A stretch of 31,999 nt of DNA, from the IMG/VR virus record IMGVR_UViG_3300030108_005585, positions 1-31,999 of that record. The stretch is one strand, 5' to 3'. Below, in pieces: positions 1 to 10,077 of the stretch (the stretch's first letter is position 1; each line of letters starts with the position of its first letter). The stretch is from a virus. The notes beneath the pieces are model-generated. The model was not told the DNA's origin. It saw only the letters and a list, made by a program, of their open reading frames with translations, and searched no databases. The translations under genes and the position numbers were made by a program.

Positions 1-1854
1 CATATACATACGATTGACATCAGTTCCAGTTGCATCTTGACCTGCCATTCTAAAGTCAACAGCAGACTGAGGTGCAGAAGTTCCAATACCAACGGCACTT
101 AATGTTACTTTTTGCCCACGAGCACTTATGTTTACACCATCATCAAAGGTGTCTGTTCTAATCGCAACATTACCATCAGTTGTAACTATGAATTTTGAAG
201 TTGAGAAACCTGCGTTGTTGACTGTTTCAATGTAATTAGCACTATCACAAGTTGTGCCAATACCAACGCCTGCAAATTGAGTATGAGTTTTACTCTCTAC
301 CACCATATTGGTGAAAGTTGACACTCCTGATTCTGCTCTGACATTACCAATCAAATCTCCAGTTAAATTTCCTATGAAAGTAGAATTAGTGTTACCAGAT
401 ACAGTTAGATCATTTGCAATATTTACATCATTTCCGAAATGAGAATCACCAGTGAAAGTAGACAAACCTGAAACATGTAATGGTGCTATTGGTCGTGTTG
501 TTCCTACGCCTAGAGAACCTCCAATACCAGTCAATGTCATTAATGGAGTGGTTTTACCTTTATGCCAATGGAAGTCACCTGTGTTTGGTTTACTTTCATA
601 ATTAAGATAGTAGTTTACATGTCCATTATCATAGTTAATCAAATCTAGTGAATTTCTTGTGCTGAAATCTGTTGCTTCACTCTCATCACCATATCGTAGT
701 GATCCAAAATGAGATGATAATCCAGATGTACCACCATTTAAACTTGCGACATTTAATTGTCCATAAACGGATACACCTGCTCCAATTGTTTCAAATTTAG
801 AGGCATTTTGATATCTTAATTGAACAGTTCCATTGCTGAAGAACCTTGCCATGTCTTCAGTTTCATCTTCATTTCTTATTGCAACTTGATTGGATAATAG
901 TACTAAATCTCCAGTTCCAGAATCTTGAATGTAACTGTGGGTGCCTGAATGATATATTGCTAGATCATTTCCCGATCCAAAAAATGCTTTAACGTTATCT
1001 GGGAAAAATGCAGTTGTTCCAAATCCAACTGTCGCACCTGCTCCTAAAACCACAGTATCATTAAATGTGGTAACACCTGAAATATTAGTTCCACTTTCAA
1101 TATTAACTGAACTACCTGATACTCCTTTAAATTGAGTTGCAGTCACAACTCCAGACACAACCAAGTGGTCATCAATAGTTGTTTGACCTGTAGCAGAATC
1201 AATTGTTAATCCACCTGTAGCAGTATCAATTTCATTGTCGCCTGTAACACCAATCTGAATGTTATCAATCGTTGCACCACCATTTGCATCAATGGAACCT
1301 GTAAAGGTTGATATACCACCAACAGACAAAGTGTTTAAAACTGTGTGTTTATTTGCATCTATGTTACCATCAAAAGTTGATATACCACTGGCAGCAAACT
1401 GATTTACAAATAGTGTACCAATACTTGATGTGATTCCTATGAAAGTAGTGACTCCTGTAAATCTAGAGTCTCCAAGAACATCTAGTTGCGCTCCAACCAC
1501 TGTTGTTCCAATACCAACCTTGGCAGTTGTTGATAATGCTCCTGCATTGGCAATGAAACCATCGGTTGCAATGGCAACAATATTTGTTAATCCTGAAGCA
1601 TCACCAACAAATTTAGTAGCAGTAAGAACTCCTGATAGAGCATCTATTTTTATATTACCAGCTGTTATCACTCCACTTATAACTGTTCCAGCTAAACTCG
1701 TTATGCCTGTTATATTTGCATTACCACGAACATCTAATTGTTTCTCTGGTTTTGTGGTTCCAATTCCAACCAGTCCTACAGCATTGACAATAAAATTACT
1801 ATCATCAACCTGAACACCATTTCTAAAATTAAATGACTTTGTATAGTTAGACAT
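1..1854 (-). CDS. Fibre-like virion structural protein, C-terminus cut by window edge
   Basis: The frame is open from an ATG at 1854 to the first base of the window (618 codons, no stop), so the 3' end lies outside. The protein opens MSNYTKSFNFRNGVQVDD and continues with GIGTTKPEKQLDVRG near residues 30-44, the usual entry into marine T4-like phage fibre proteins. It is built of short beta repeats of the type 'GIGTT..P', 'LDVxG', 'FTGVTTF'. Residues around 290-365 (about bases 755-995) carry a DLAIYHSG...SYIQDSGTG module that recurs in the genes at 15377-19987 and 20977-25377. No signal peptide or enzymatic motif is visible in the part seen. The start lies 9 bases after the stop of the 1889-residue gene, without a clear Shine-Dalgarno sequence, and a NATAAATA box lies just upstream. 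A distal or side tail fibre or adhesin is inferred from repeat style and context. The missing C-terminus could hold a chaperone or a receptor-binding tip. Confidence 0.8.
   Translation of the reverse strand, partial: MSNYTKSFNFRNGVQVDDSNFIVNAVGLVGIGTTKPEKQLDVRGNANITGITSLAGTVISGVITAGNIKIDALSGVLTATKFVGDASGLTNIVAIATDGFIANAGALSTTAKVGIGTTVVGAQLDVLGDSRFTGVTTFIGITSSIGTLFVNQFAASGISTFDGNIDANKHTVLNTLSVGGISTFTGSIDANGGATIDNIQIGVTGDNEIDTATGGLTIDSATGQTTIDDHLVVSGVVTATQFKGVSGSSVNIESGTNISGVTTFNDTVVLGAGATVGFGTTAFFPDNVKAFFGSGNDLAIYHSGTHSYIQDSGTGDLVLLSNQVAIRNEDETEDMARFFSNGTVQLRYQNASKFETIGAGVSVYGQLNVASLNGGTSGLSSHFGSLRYGDESEATDFSTRNSLDLINYDNGHVNYYLNYESKPNTGDFHWHKGKTTPLMTLTGIGGSLGVGTTRPIAPLHVSGLSTFTGDSHFGNDVNIANDLTVSGNTNSTFIGNLTGDLIGNVRAESGVSTFTNMVVESKTHTQFAGVGIGTTCDSANYIETVNNAGFSTSKFIVTTDGNVAIRTDTFDDGVNISARGQKVTLSAVGIGTSAPQSAVDFRMAGQDATGTDVNRMYM
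838..937 (-). repeat. Shared tract, copy in the partial fibre gene
   Basis: These 100 bases match 17420-17519 with 12 differences by hand alignment and encode the module part around RNEDETEDMARFF. Confidence 0.8.
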
Positions 1855-1863
1855 TATTTCTTT

Positions 1864-4800
1864 TTAGTTATTTATTTGATTTTCAAGAGCATCAACCTTT
1901 GCAGATAATTCTTTAACAGCTTCGATTAATAGTGGAACTAATTTTTCATATTGTACTGTCAAGTAATCATGATTGCTAGGTGCAGGTTTAACTGCTTCTG
2001 GTAATACTTTTTGGACATCTTGAGCAGAGACACCAGCGTATGTTTGGTCTCCTGTATCTATGTCACATTTAAGTTTTGCAATTTCATTATGCTTGTAAGT
2101 AAATCCACTTAATGAATTAACTTTTTCTAGTGCCTTTGTAATAGGTGATATTTCATCTTTGAGTCTGATGTCAGATGTAAGTGCTGTTATGTCACCAGTA
2201 ACTTCTAGATCACCTTGAACTAAAGCACCAGCTCTTCTAACTCTAAACCTCTCAGCTCTAGGACCAGAACCTAAATTACCAGAGCTAGGTACGACAAATG
2301 CTAGATCACCATCATTTGGTCCAGTTCCATTACCATCAGCAATCATTTGAATTCGGGCATCATAATCCCCACCTGCTCTAGAAAAGTCTATGTAAGGACC
2401 TTGAGCATTAGAACTTCTGTTTATTTCTATTCCACCATCGGTAGTTAAAGATACACTATTACCAATTCCTGCATTTGTTATGAGAATTTTATCCCCACTA
2501 ATCGTAGTCGCACCAGCGATTGTTGTAATTCCTGTGATTATAACTCCAGAAGTTTTAGCACCAACTCTTTCTACATCATTTGAATCAAATAACTGAGAAT
2601 TATTAATTCCTTCTAAATTTGATCCATTACCATAATAATCTACAGCATGAACCTCTGCCCACTTCTTGCCAGTGCTACCCAAATCACGATTATTTGTAGT
2701 GGCATCTGGAAGAATATCAGAATTAACATTTGATGATATTGTTAAAGTTGTTCCACCAAGAGATACATTATTATTAAGTGCTGAAGTTCCACCTACTGAT
2801 ATATTTCCAGCAATGTTAAGGTCACTTGAAATTCCAACACCACCTGTTATAACCAGTGAACCAGTTGTAGATGATGTCGATTGTGTTGGTGATTTAATTT
2901 TAACAACATCTTTATGTTGCACTTCATTGTTGAATGTGACGGGACCATCAAACTCTGATAATGCAGTATTAGATTTTCCACCCTCAACAACTAATCTCTC
3001 CTTAATGGTAACTTCATCAAAGACGACACTCAATCGACCAGGATCTTCACCTGCAACAGATGGTATTGGTGTATCGAATGATGTTTCCTCACCAGTGAGG
3101 GCAGACTTTTTCTGGTTTCCAATATAGAAGTCACCTTTGTTGTTCATACCAGTATAAACTACAGCACCACCAGCTCTTTCTTGTGATTGTGACAAGAACT
3201 CTTCCTTCTCAGAAATTGTTTTAAGTTGGACTTGAGGTAATGCAGTAGAGTAGTTACCAGGACCATAACCAAGATATTCAAATGTATGACCTGATGCACG
3301 TAAGATTGATGGTCTGTTAAACTGAACAGGGAATGGTTTAACTTTTTTAATTAATGATCCTTCATCATGTGATGATGTTAATGTTCCAAATACACCACGA
3401 ATTACGTTAACTACAGGATTACTTGAACCTCCTACAGAATTTGTAGAAACTCTCATAATCTCTTCATCAATTAAAATGTAAGATCCGTATGGGAATCTAT
3501 CTAAAACATTTGAAGTTGATGTACTGAATGTAACTGCAGATCCCACTTTATCCATTTCAGTATGTAACTTACCTGTTTCAAAATCAAATAATTCTACACC
3601 TCTAATTGAAAGATTTTCATTTCCTTTTTCGGATACTCCATCATTAGCAGATAAACCATGTTTAAGAATATGTCCATTTGCTGTAACAATATCATTTGTT
3701 GATTCAAAAGTAAATGTATTAACACCAACTCTTGTCTTAACAATAAATGATCCTTGATTTTGATTATTTGAATCGTTTAATTGGAATCTATTTCCTGCAA
3801 CAAGTCCATGAGGTTCAAATGTTGTTACGGAAGAAATACCTGATGATGATATGAAAACTTTACTCAAAATTTGAGATGATGGATTTACGGTGAATCCATA
3901 TTGCCCTGCAATAGGTAAAACATCACCTGCAGTTTTTGCAATAGACACCTGCTTCTTATTATTAACAGATGTAATTCTAAAGTATCCATCAGAAGTTACT
4001 CCAATACCTGTAGTTTGAATAACTAGATTCGTTGAAATACCAATGTTAGATGCAGTCAATCCAGCACCAGACACAGAACCATCTAGAATTGCGACTCCAT
4101 TACCAGCAACACGAGTCGTATCAAAATATCCCTTATTTCCTGCCACCCAACCAGAACCTGGATTTGTTATTTCAAATGAACTTACAGCACCACCACCCAC
4201 CACAACTTTTGCTAATGTTCCATTCCATGTTGAATCATTTTGGGTTGTACTGTTAAAAACTTTAACATTTAAGTGTGTTCCATTATTATAACTAGCACCA
4301 CCACTATGAATTGTGGCAGTTACGATTCCAGCTAAGTTATGTTCTTGTGTAAATGAAACAATACCTGTTGTTGTATTATCTGTAAATGAGAATATTGATA
4401 TACCCATACCAATTTTCTGCATTAATTTATCATTTGTTTCTCTTGTGATACTCTTGAGTGGATCGTTTGTTATAACTTGTCCAAGTGGTGATCTGAGAGC
4501 AAATGTTTTTGATGCTTGTGGATTCTCATCTATATTATCTCTGTCAATTTGTGGGTATACATCAACAACATTTTGACTGTAATTTAATTCTGTGTATTCA
4601 GTGGGAATGAAATTACTTGAATTTAATGCAAATACTTGATACACACCATCCTGTGTTTCATTAATATATTCTGAGATAACATTATTTCTGAATATGTAAA
4701 CATTTGATTTTATATCTGTTCTTTCAAATCTAGGATAATCTATCGCACTATCACTAGTTTTGTCATTGAAATTATTTGTAGCAAAATTAGGAATGGTTGA

Positions 4801-7533
4801 GGTTCCAGTAGAATATTCGAATGTTAAACTGTTAGGAACTCCTGTGACAGTGGTTTCTAAATTATAACTACTGTTCGCAATACCAACAGAGTTATTAGTG
4901 TCAGTAATATTTTTAATTGTTACTAAATCACCTACAGTTAAATTATGTGGTCTCTCTGCTGTGATTGAAACTGTTTTTGAACCATCAGTGAAGGAACAAG
5001 TGCTAATGAATCTTGGATTTCGATCACGTAAGAAATCTTCTCTTGTTAATGTTGGTTTTTGAGTAAAATCACTGACGGATGCGATACCTGTATTTGCCGA
5101 TTCTTGTATTATGAATCCATTTTCAGGGTTCTTTGCATTGTCTATTTCTTTTGGAATAGCTAATCTAAGTTTGTATATTCTCTCATCTAAACTTCTTGTA
5201 TCAGATATTCTTTTTACAAAAGTTGGTTCTGTTCTTTCACCTGCAGTTCCTGATAAAGCACCTACAATAGTATTACCATCTTTGACATTTACATACCATT
5301 GTGATCCATCCCATTGAACTGGATGTCCAACATCACCACTATTTTTGTCTGTTACTCTACTTAATACTTTTAAGTTTGTTCCTCTGTAAGCTTTTATAAA
5401 TTCACCATTATCAGCATTTGTTTTTGATGATGCTAATTTAAATGTATCAGCACTAATACGAATTACAAAATATACTGTTTTCTCTTCAATATTTTGAGGT
5501 AAATCCCCATCATCACTTGTAATAATAACTTTCTCACCTGTTTCTAATTGATGATCAGATAAAACATTAGATTTAAATACAATATTAGTTGAAGACAGTG
5601 AAACATGATCAACAGTAATTTCCTTCACACTACTATTAGTTGGATTTCCATTTTCATTTGGCATCAATATTTCTGCTTCCTTAATCACACCAGAAATATC
5701 TAAAAATAACTTATCACCTTTTTTTGCACCAATTCTAAATCCTTGTGTAAGAGACGGTGGTTTAATATCCTTATCATTAAATCCAAATAGGTATAATCTT
5801 CTGGTATTACCATTTTTACTCTGATCTATTGAAACCCAATCAATATTTTCCTCTGCGGTTGTAATCGCTCTTGGTGGTATGACGTGTGTGATAAATGCGC
5901 GATCATCTTTCTGGAAGGCATTTTTTCTAAATCCATCTGAAACAAGAGCTAACTGTCCAAAGTTTGAGTTGGAGTTAGTAATTGATGCATCGGATCCAGA
6001 TTGTGCTTCGAAATGTGTATTATATCCAATCGCAAATACAGAAACAATCTGTAAAATTGAATTATTTGATATTTTAACATGTCTTGTTTCCCAACCACTT
6101 CGATAGATGGCATCAGAATCTAAATGATATATTTGTTCTGAACTCGCAGCTGAAGATTTATTTGCTAATTCTGCACCAGAAACAATAGATTGTGATAAAC
6201 TTTCATATGTTCCACTAGTAGGATTATATTTTGCAAAGGCACGATCATCCTTCTGTAGTGATACACCCGTAAACTGAGCAACAACCATTGAACGGAAACC
6301 AGTTGCTTTTGCACCGTCAGCGTGCATACCATTCATACCAAATACTGAACGTAATGATATGTTAAAGATATATGGTGATGCACCATTTACAGTGTCAGTT
6401 TCAACAATTATTTGTGCATCAACTACATTTGGATTTACTATGATATCCGATTTAAAATCAGGAAGAACATATGTAAACACTCTAGAGTTAGACGCATCAA
6501 CAGTCGCAACATTAGTTGATACATTATAATCAGATTCACTTACACCCTTAATACGAATTGGAGTTCCAACATCTAATCCATGATCTCTCTCTGTTGTTAC
6601 TGTAATAACTGGAGATGCGACTCCACCAGAACCTGACTCTATGCTAGTAATTTTAATTGGGTCAGCAGCAAAAGCTCCAACAATTTCAAATTCTGGTCTT
6701 TTAGATACAAATCCCTCAGTGCTACCAGGAAATTTATCCGATATGTTTCGATCTTCGGTTGCAGTACCATAAGCTATGGATAACTTATAGTAATACATGT
6801 CAAGATCTGTCAAATTAGTATTCTCATCTTTGTTTATACCATCTGCATACTCAAAACAAGTTAATTTGTGGTGTGAAAAAGAGGGTTTTACAAAATGTTC
6901 AGCACTAAACTCATTATTCTTTACATATACTTTTTCTGATAATTTTCCATCAAATAGTGAAAACTGCCAAAAATAACAAGCACCAGTGATTCTGAATACT
7001 GCAGACTCTGGAACTGAAGTATCTGTTGGATTGGGAACATATTTTGGTCTTATCTTTGTCTTTCTTAAGTCTAATCCTACAATTGAAGTTCCACGAGGAA
7101 CGATCACACCACCATTTACACTATTAAACTTATAAAGTATATTATCTTCTTGATTTATATCAAAGTTCGAATCTAAATTTAAACCTATTTTGTTTATGTC
7201 ATCTGCATTACCAATAGCATATCCGCTTGTGGTAGGTGAGAATATCCTTGCCTGTCCTGCAATATCTTTTATCTTGAAACCTGGTCTATTATCAATCATA
7301 TGATCACCAGGCATCAATAATATTGTGGTCTTCTCTGTTATATCATTATTATTTCCTGGCACATATGAAAATCTAGCTGCTTCGATCAGTGCCCTTTGTA
7401 TTGTTTTAAAGGGTGTTGTTTGCGAATTACCTTGATTCGACATCGCATCTGATGCATCCAAATCACTTGGACTCACATAAAGTATACGACCTTCGACATT
7501 TTTGAGGAAATTATCTAACTTATTCAGTGGCAT
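1864..7533 (-). CDS. Giant beta-helical virion protein with C-terminal S74 intramolecular chaperone
   Basis: This 1889-residue protein has three visible regions. Residues about 17-560 look pectin-lyase-like: ILYVSPSDLDASDA and TPFKTIQRALIEAARFSY are followed by ILLMPGDH and later a rung with QIVSVFAIG and TNSNSNFG. Residues about 560-1500 hold several 'HGL/HNL' beta domains (HGLDVGT, HNLTVGD, HGLVAGN) and a SGHTFEYLGYG...GDFYIG segment. The last 103 residues are a peptidase-S74 domain beginning SDIRLKDEI, with the expected Ser1787 and Lys1792 dyad, and ending in a heptad-like coiled coil. S74 domains help trimers of fibres fold and then cleave themselves off just before that serine. The gene is preceded by 72 untranslated bases (7534-7605), the longest gap in the window, where I see no clear terminator or Shine-Dalgarno sequence. 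A trimeric baseplate-attached or fibre protein is inferred; the exact particle position is unknown. Confidence 0.88.
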   Translation of the reverse strand: MPLNKLDNFLKNVEGRILYVSPSDLDASDAMSNQGNSQTTPFKTIQRALIEAARFSYVPGNNNDITEKTTILLMPGDHMIDNRPGFKIKDIAGQARIFSPTTSGYAIGNADDINKIGLNLDSNFDINQEDNILYKFNSVNGGVIVPRGTSIVGLDLRKTKIRPKYVPNPTDTSVPESAVFRITGACYFWQFSLFDGKLSEKVYVKNNEFSAEHFVKPSFSHHKLTCFEYADGINKDENTNLTDLDMYYYKLSIAYGTATEDRNISDKFPGSTEGFVSKRPEFEIVGAFAADPIKITSIESGSGGVASPVITVTTERDHGLDVGTPIRIKGVSESDYNVSTNVATVDASNSRVFTYVLPDFKSDIIVNPNVVDAQIIVETDTVNGASPYIFNISLRSVFGMNGMHADGAKATGFRSMVVAQFTGVSLQKDDRAFAKYNPTSGTYESLSQSIVSGAELANKSSAASSEQIYHLDSDAIYRSGWETRHVKISNNSILQIVSVFAIGYNTHFEAQSGSDASITNSNSNFGQLALVSDGFRKNAFQKDDRAFITHVIPPRAITTAEENIDWVSIDQSKNGNTRRLYLFGFNDKDIKPPSLTQGFRIGAKKGDKLFLDISGVIKEAEILMPNENGNPTNSSVKEITVDHVSLSSTNIVFKSNVLSDHQLETGEKVIITSDDGDLPQNIEEKTVYFVIRISADTFKLASSKTNADNGEFIKAYRGTNLKVLSRVTDKNSGDVGHPVQWDGSQWYVNVKDGNTIVGALSGTAGERTEPTFVKRISDTRSLDERIYKLRLAIPKEIDNAKNPENGFIIQESANTGIASVSDFTQKPTLTREDFLRDRNPRFISTCSFTDGSKTVSITAERPHNLTVGDLVTIKNITDTNNSVGIANSSYNLETTVTGVPNSLTFEYSTGTSTIPNFATNNFNDKTSDSAIDYPRFERTDIKSNVYIFRNNVISEYINETQDGVYQVFALNSSNFIPTEYTELNYSQNVVDVYPQIDRDNIDENPQASKTFALRSPLGQVITNDPLKSITRETNDKLMQKIGMGISIFSFTDNTTTGIVSFTQEHNLAGIVTATIHSGGASYNNGTHLNVKVFNSTTQNDSTWNGTLAKVVVGGGAVSSFEITNPGSGWVAGNKGYFDTTRVAGNGVAILDGSVSGAGLTASNIGISTNLVIQTTGIGVTSDGYFRITSVNNKKQVSIAKTAGDVLPIAGQYGFTVNPSSQILSKVFISSSGISSVTTFEPHGLVAGNRFQLNDSNNQNQGSFIVKTRVGVNTFTFESTNDIVTANGHILKHGLSANDGVSEKGNENLSIRGVELFDFETGKLHTEMDKVGSAVTFSTSTSNVLDRFPYGSYILIDEEIMRVSTNSVGGSSNPVVNVIRGVFGTLTSSHDEGSLIKKVKPFPVQFNRPSILRASGHTFEYLGYGPGNYSTALPQVQLKTISEKEEFLSQSQERAGGAVVYTGMNNKGDFYIGNQKKSALTGEETSFDTPIPSVAGEDPGRLSVVFDEVTIKERLVVEGGKSNTALSEFDGPVTFNNEVQHKDVVKIKSPTQSTSSTTGSLVITGGVGISSDLNIAGNISVGGTSALNNNVSLGGTTLTISSNVNSDILPDATTNNRDLGSTGKKWAEVHAVDYYGNGSNLEGINNSQLFDSNDVERVGAKTSGVIITGITTIAGATTISGDKILITNAGIGNSVSLTTDGGIEINRSSNAQGPYIDFSRAGGDYDARIQMIADGNGTGPNDGDLAFVVPSSGNLGSGPRAERFRVRRAGALVQGDLEVTGDITALTSDIRLKDEISPITKALEKVNSLSGFTYKHNEIAKLKCDIDTGDQTYAGVSAQDVQKVLPEAVKPAPSNHDYLTVQYEKLVPLLIEAVKELSAKVDALENQINN
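1869..1876 (-). promoter_or_regulatory. T4-type late promoter box, AATAAATA
   Basis: On the minus strand the sequence is AATAAATA, which fits the NATAAATA late box described for T4-like cyanophages and T4. It lies inside the last codons of the 1889-residue gene and 14 bases before the ATG of the fibre gene that starts at 1854. A chance match is quite possible in such AT-rich DNA. Confidence 0.4.
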
Positions 7534-7605
7534 GACACAATAATTCTACTATGATTCTATGTTCTATTTAGTTGGTCAAAAATTGTTATAATTTAAGATG
7601 TATCA

Positions 7606-9579
7606 TTAACCAGCCTCCAATGCAGAGACTTTTGTTTCTAATACCTCTATCTTAGCAACTGCTTCTTGTAATGCAGCTACTAATAAAGGAACTAATTTAG
7701 ATTGATCTATTTGTTGATAAACAGGATTATTATCAGAATCAACTTGATCTTTTGTTCCTACTATTGCTTCAGGAACTGCGGTCACTTCATGAGCAAGAAA
7801 ACCATCGACTGTTTTTTCAGGATAAGATTTAAAATTAAATCTATATGGCTTTAATGTTTTTAATCTAGTTATTCCGTCAGATATTCCAACTATGTTTTCT
7901 TTTAATCTGTAATCAGAACTTGTATTATAAGATGTGTTAGTTCCATCAGTTTCTATAGAACCCTTCACAGACCCATTATACTTGAATTCAAGTATTCTTC
8001 CAGTTGTGTTTGTCCTATTAAATATCCCAACAATAGTTTTGGCGTTGACTATCATAGCAAATCCATCACCTGGAGTAGAGGAAGATGTTGCACCAAGAAG
8101 TTTTATACCTGCGGCGACATCACCTGTTGCATTTACGGGGTCGTTAGTGAGAGCTCGACCTATATTTAATATCCCATTATGTGTAAGATGCATCCTTTCA
8201 ACTGGATTTATGGTCGTATCTTGTGTACTATCAGTATAAAATGATAATCCTATTTTATGACTTAATTCATCCATTGGTCTTATATCTGCAGCACCATATT
8301 GAGATCCTGCAAATCTTAGGTATGTGAATGGATTATCAGAAGTATGAGCTCCAATGAATACATTATTAGTAGATCCATTAACACGGAATTTTTCTTTACC
8401 TTCTGCCTTCACTATAAAGTGTCCGTCACTACCAGTGTCAATTACTTCTGCAGATGTATTACCTTCCTGAATTTTATCTGTTACAGTTTCACCAATAATA
8501 AGACCACTAGTCTTATATGAAACACTCATTGTTCCAGCGTCAAAACTTTTGGCATTAGTGATTCTTACTCTTAATCTGTCTATTGTCCCACTTACTGAAG
8601 ATAAAGAACCTCGTGCATGAGAACCACCAGAATTACTCCTTCTAAATTCACCAATTTCCGTGTAAGAATTAGAAGATGCTTTATTAATAATCATCGAACC
8701 GTGCAGCGCTGCAGAAGGAACATGAACGAAAATTGCAAACCCGTCTGTGTATGATATGTTATCAGTTCCTTGAGTATTCTCAGCATTACTTACATATCCA
8801 GATGTGATATAACCACTAGAAGTTCCTAATTGGACTTTAAAATCATTAGTCTGTCCGAAAGAAGTATCCCAATATCCAGATACTCCTTTAAACATTAATG
8901 TAATTTCCTGTGCATCTGAAGGAATGCCAGTAAATTCTACTATATTTCCTGTTGCTGTTTTTTCTGGTAATATTACAAATCCATTACCACTACCACCAGT
9001 GACACCACTACCACCACCCTCAGTTGTGTTTAAAACTTTAATTATATAACAAAGCGAGTAATATGGTGGTAGGTTTGCATTAGTTGCTGAAGAACCTTGA
9101 TTGTTAGTCACGCTCGATGACATTGGATTACCACCTGCTGCATATCCTATCTGATAAGATTGTCCACTACCAAGTGTAATATTAATCGTACTATCATTAT
9201 TTGGATTAAGACGTATAGCTGGCAGTTGGTGGGTGTGTTGTGCTATGATTGAATCAGCAGCACCACCAGTTGCAGCAGGAGAAACACCAGGATATGTGTT
9301 ATCTCCACTACTATTAGAGGCACCAACTATAAATCTATCTCTTAAATCAGGAATGTTAAATGTGCTTGAGCCATCACCAACTCCATGTATTGTTCCGATA
9401 AAAGAAAACAATGCAGTATAAGTTGTTCTACTTATTGCAGCTCCATCACATAAAAGATAACCAGCAGGAATATTACTAGATGTACCAGACCATGCAAAAA
9501 TAGTTCCTATAGACTCACCACCACTTCCTCCTCCAGAAACTGATACCCATTGATTTCCACTTCTTATCTTAACAGTCAT
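7606..9579 (-). CDS. Tail-collar fibre protein with C-terminal S74 chaperone
   Basis: This 657-residue protein starts MTVKIRSGNQWVSVSGGG. Residues about 22-187 match the phage tail-collar fold seen in T4 short tail fibre gp12 and many other fibres: IGTIFAWSG, IPAGYLLCDGAAISR, FNIPDLRDRFIVGA, a QHTHQLP histidine pair, then NLPPYYSLCYIIKV. A Gly-rich linker (about 188-205) leads to a beta-sandwich around 207-365. The final 103 residues are a peptidase-S74 chaperone starting SDYRLKENI (Ser555, Lys560) with a C-terminal coiled coil. In gp12-type collars paired histidines help bind metal in the trimer; the QHTHQ here may do the same, which is inference. The gene lies 8 bases before the next gene upstream and 72 bases from the next downstream. 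A receptor-binding short or side tail fibre is the best reading, and S74 auto-processing should release a trimer of about 554 residues per chain. Confidence 0.88.
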   Translation of the reverse strand: MTVKIRSGNQWVSVSGGGSGGESIGTIFAWSGTSSNIPAGYLLCDGAAISRTTYTALFSFIGTIHGVGDGSSTFNIPDLRDRFIVGASNSSGDNTYPGVSPAATGGAADSIIAQHTHQLPAIRLNPNNDSTINITLGSGQSYQIGYAAGGNPMSSSVTNNQGSSATNANLPPYYSLCYIIKVLNTTEGGGSGVTGGSGNGFVILPEKTATGNIVEFTGIPSDAQEITLMFKGVSGYWDTSFGQTNDFKVQLGTSSGYITSGYVSNAENTQGTDNISYTDGFAIFVHVPSAALHGSMIINKASSNSYTEIGEFRRSNSGGSHARGSLSSVSGTIDRLRVRITNAKSFDAGTMSVSYKTSGLIIGETVTDKIQEGNTSAEVIDTGSDGHFIVKAEGKEKFRVNGSTNNVFIGAHTSDNPFTYLRFAGSQYGAADIRPMDELSHKIGLSFYTDSTQDTTINPVERMHLTHNGILNIGRALTNDPVNATGDVAAGIKLLGATSSSTPGDGFAMIVNAKTIVGIFNRTNTTGRILEFKYNGSVKGSIETDGTNTSYNTSSDYRLKENIVGISDGITRLKTLKPYRFNFKSYPEKTVDGFLAHEVTAVPEAIVGTKDQVDSDNNPVYQQIDQSKLVPLLVAALQEAVAKIEVLETKVSALEAG

Positions 9580-9587
9580 ATTTCTAT

Positions 9588-9848
9588 CTAATTATATGGT
9601 GAAGTTCCAAGAATACTTGTATCCCATTGTTCCTTGAGTTCAAGGTCAGTTGTTGCAGTTGTTATACCAACAGCAGCGGGTGCATCCCTTAATGCTTGTT
9701 TTTGAGCAACAATTGATGTGGTTGCAGCACCAACCTCAAGTGCACGTTGGAAATCAACATCAAGAGCAGCAAGTTTTGATTCTCTTGCTCTTCTTATATT
9801 TGTTTTATGTATTTCTCTGGCTTTCGCCATATCGATTCCGAATCCCAT
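9588..9848 (-). CDS. Small conserved phage protein of unknown function
   Basis: This frame can be read from a TTG at 9872 (94 residues), but I prefer the ATG at 9848, which gives 86 residues starting MGFGIDMAKAREIHK. It begins 5 bases after the stop of the upstream gene, whereas the TTG start would overlap that gene by 19 bases. The protein is helical and charged, with REIHKTNIRRARESKLAALD followed by VDFQRALEVG and KQALRDAPAAV. This 'LDV.F.RALE ... KQ.LRD' pattern is familiar from short proteins located beside tail-fibre genes in marine and enteric tailed phages. I infer a tail-fibre assembly helper or small structural protein, but no function is established. No signal peptide or catalytic motif is seen. 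Confidence 0.7.
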   Translation of the reverse strand: MGFGIDMAKAREIHKTNIRRARESKLAALDVDFQRALEVGAATTSIVAQKQALRDAPAAVGITTATTDLELKEQWDTSILGTSPYN

Positions 9849-9853
9849 AATTT

Positions 9854-10057
9854 TTAAGGTGTATAAGTCCAAGCGTTCCTAAAACTTCGATCAGTAGGAA
9901 CTTCTGATTTATCTACTATATATGATGTTTTTCCTGCTGGAACAGATCTTGATTGAATTTCCTCAATAGTTAAACCACAATTATCAGCAGGACAAATGAC
10001 AGCAACAACACCATTATCTTGGATGTAAATTATTCTTTTATCAGATAAGTTTGCCAT
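9854..10057 (-). CDS. Small conserved phage protein of unknown function
   Basis: This 67-residue protein starts MANLSDKRIIYIQDNG and ends DRSFRNAWTYTP. The pattern 'R.IY.QD.G.VAVI.PA ... PTDR.FRNAW' is one I recognise as recurring in small proteins beside tail-fibre genes in marine T4-like phages. Two cysteines (ICPADNCG) lie in the middle. It sits directly upstream of the 86-residue gene, separated by 5 bases, so the two are probably translated together. The start is preceded by an A-rich tract with no Shine-Dalgarno sequence, and a perfect TATAAATA box ends only 12 bases before the ATG. A transcript from that box would have a very short leader. A role in fibre assembly or as a small virion part is inferred from position only. 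Confidence 0.72.
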   Translation of the reverse strand: MANLSDKRIIYIQDNGVVAVICPADNCGLTIEEIQSRSVPAGKTSYIVDKSEVPTDRSFRNAWTYTP

Positions 10058-10069
10058 TTTTTTTATTTT

Positions 10070-10077
10070 TATTTATA
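10070..10077 (-). promoter_or_regulatory. T4-type late promoter box, TATAAATA
   Basis: The minus strand shows a perfect TATAAATA in the 27-base gap before the 67-residue gene. The box ends 12 bases before the ATG, so a transcript starting about six bases after it would have a leader of only a few bases. It may therefore serve the following genes more than this one. Confidence 0.5.

Noticed and set aside
7565-7572. ACTAAATA on the minus strand before the 1889-residue gene
   Set aside because: It has one mismatch to NATAAATA. It is in the longest gap of the window and may be a weak promoter, but the evidence is too thin to list as a feature.
9849-9872. TTG start at 9872 for the 86-residue gene
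   Set aside because: It would overlap the preceding gene by 19 bases and add residues (MDLYTLKI) unlike the rest of the protein. The ATG at 9848 gives compact spacing.
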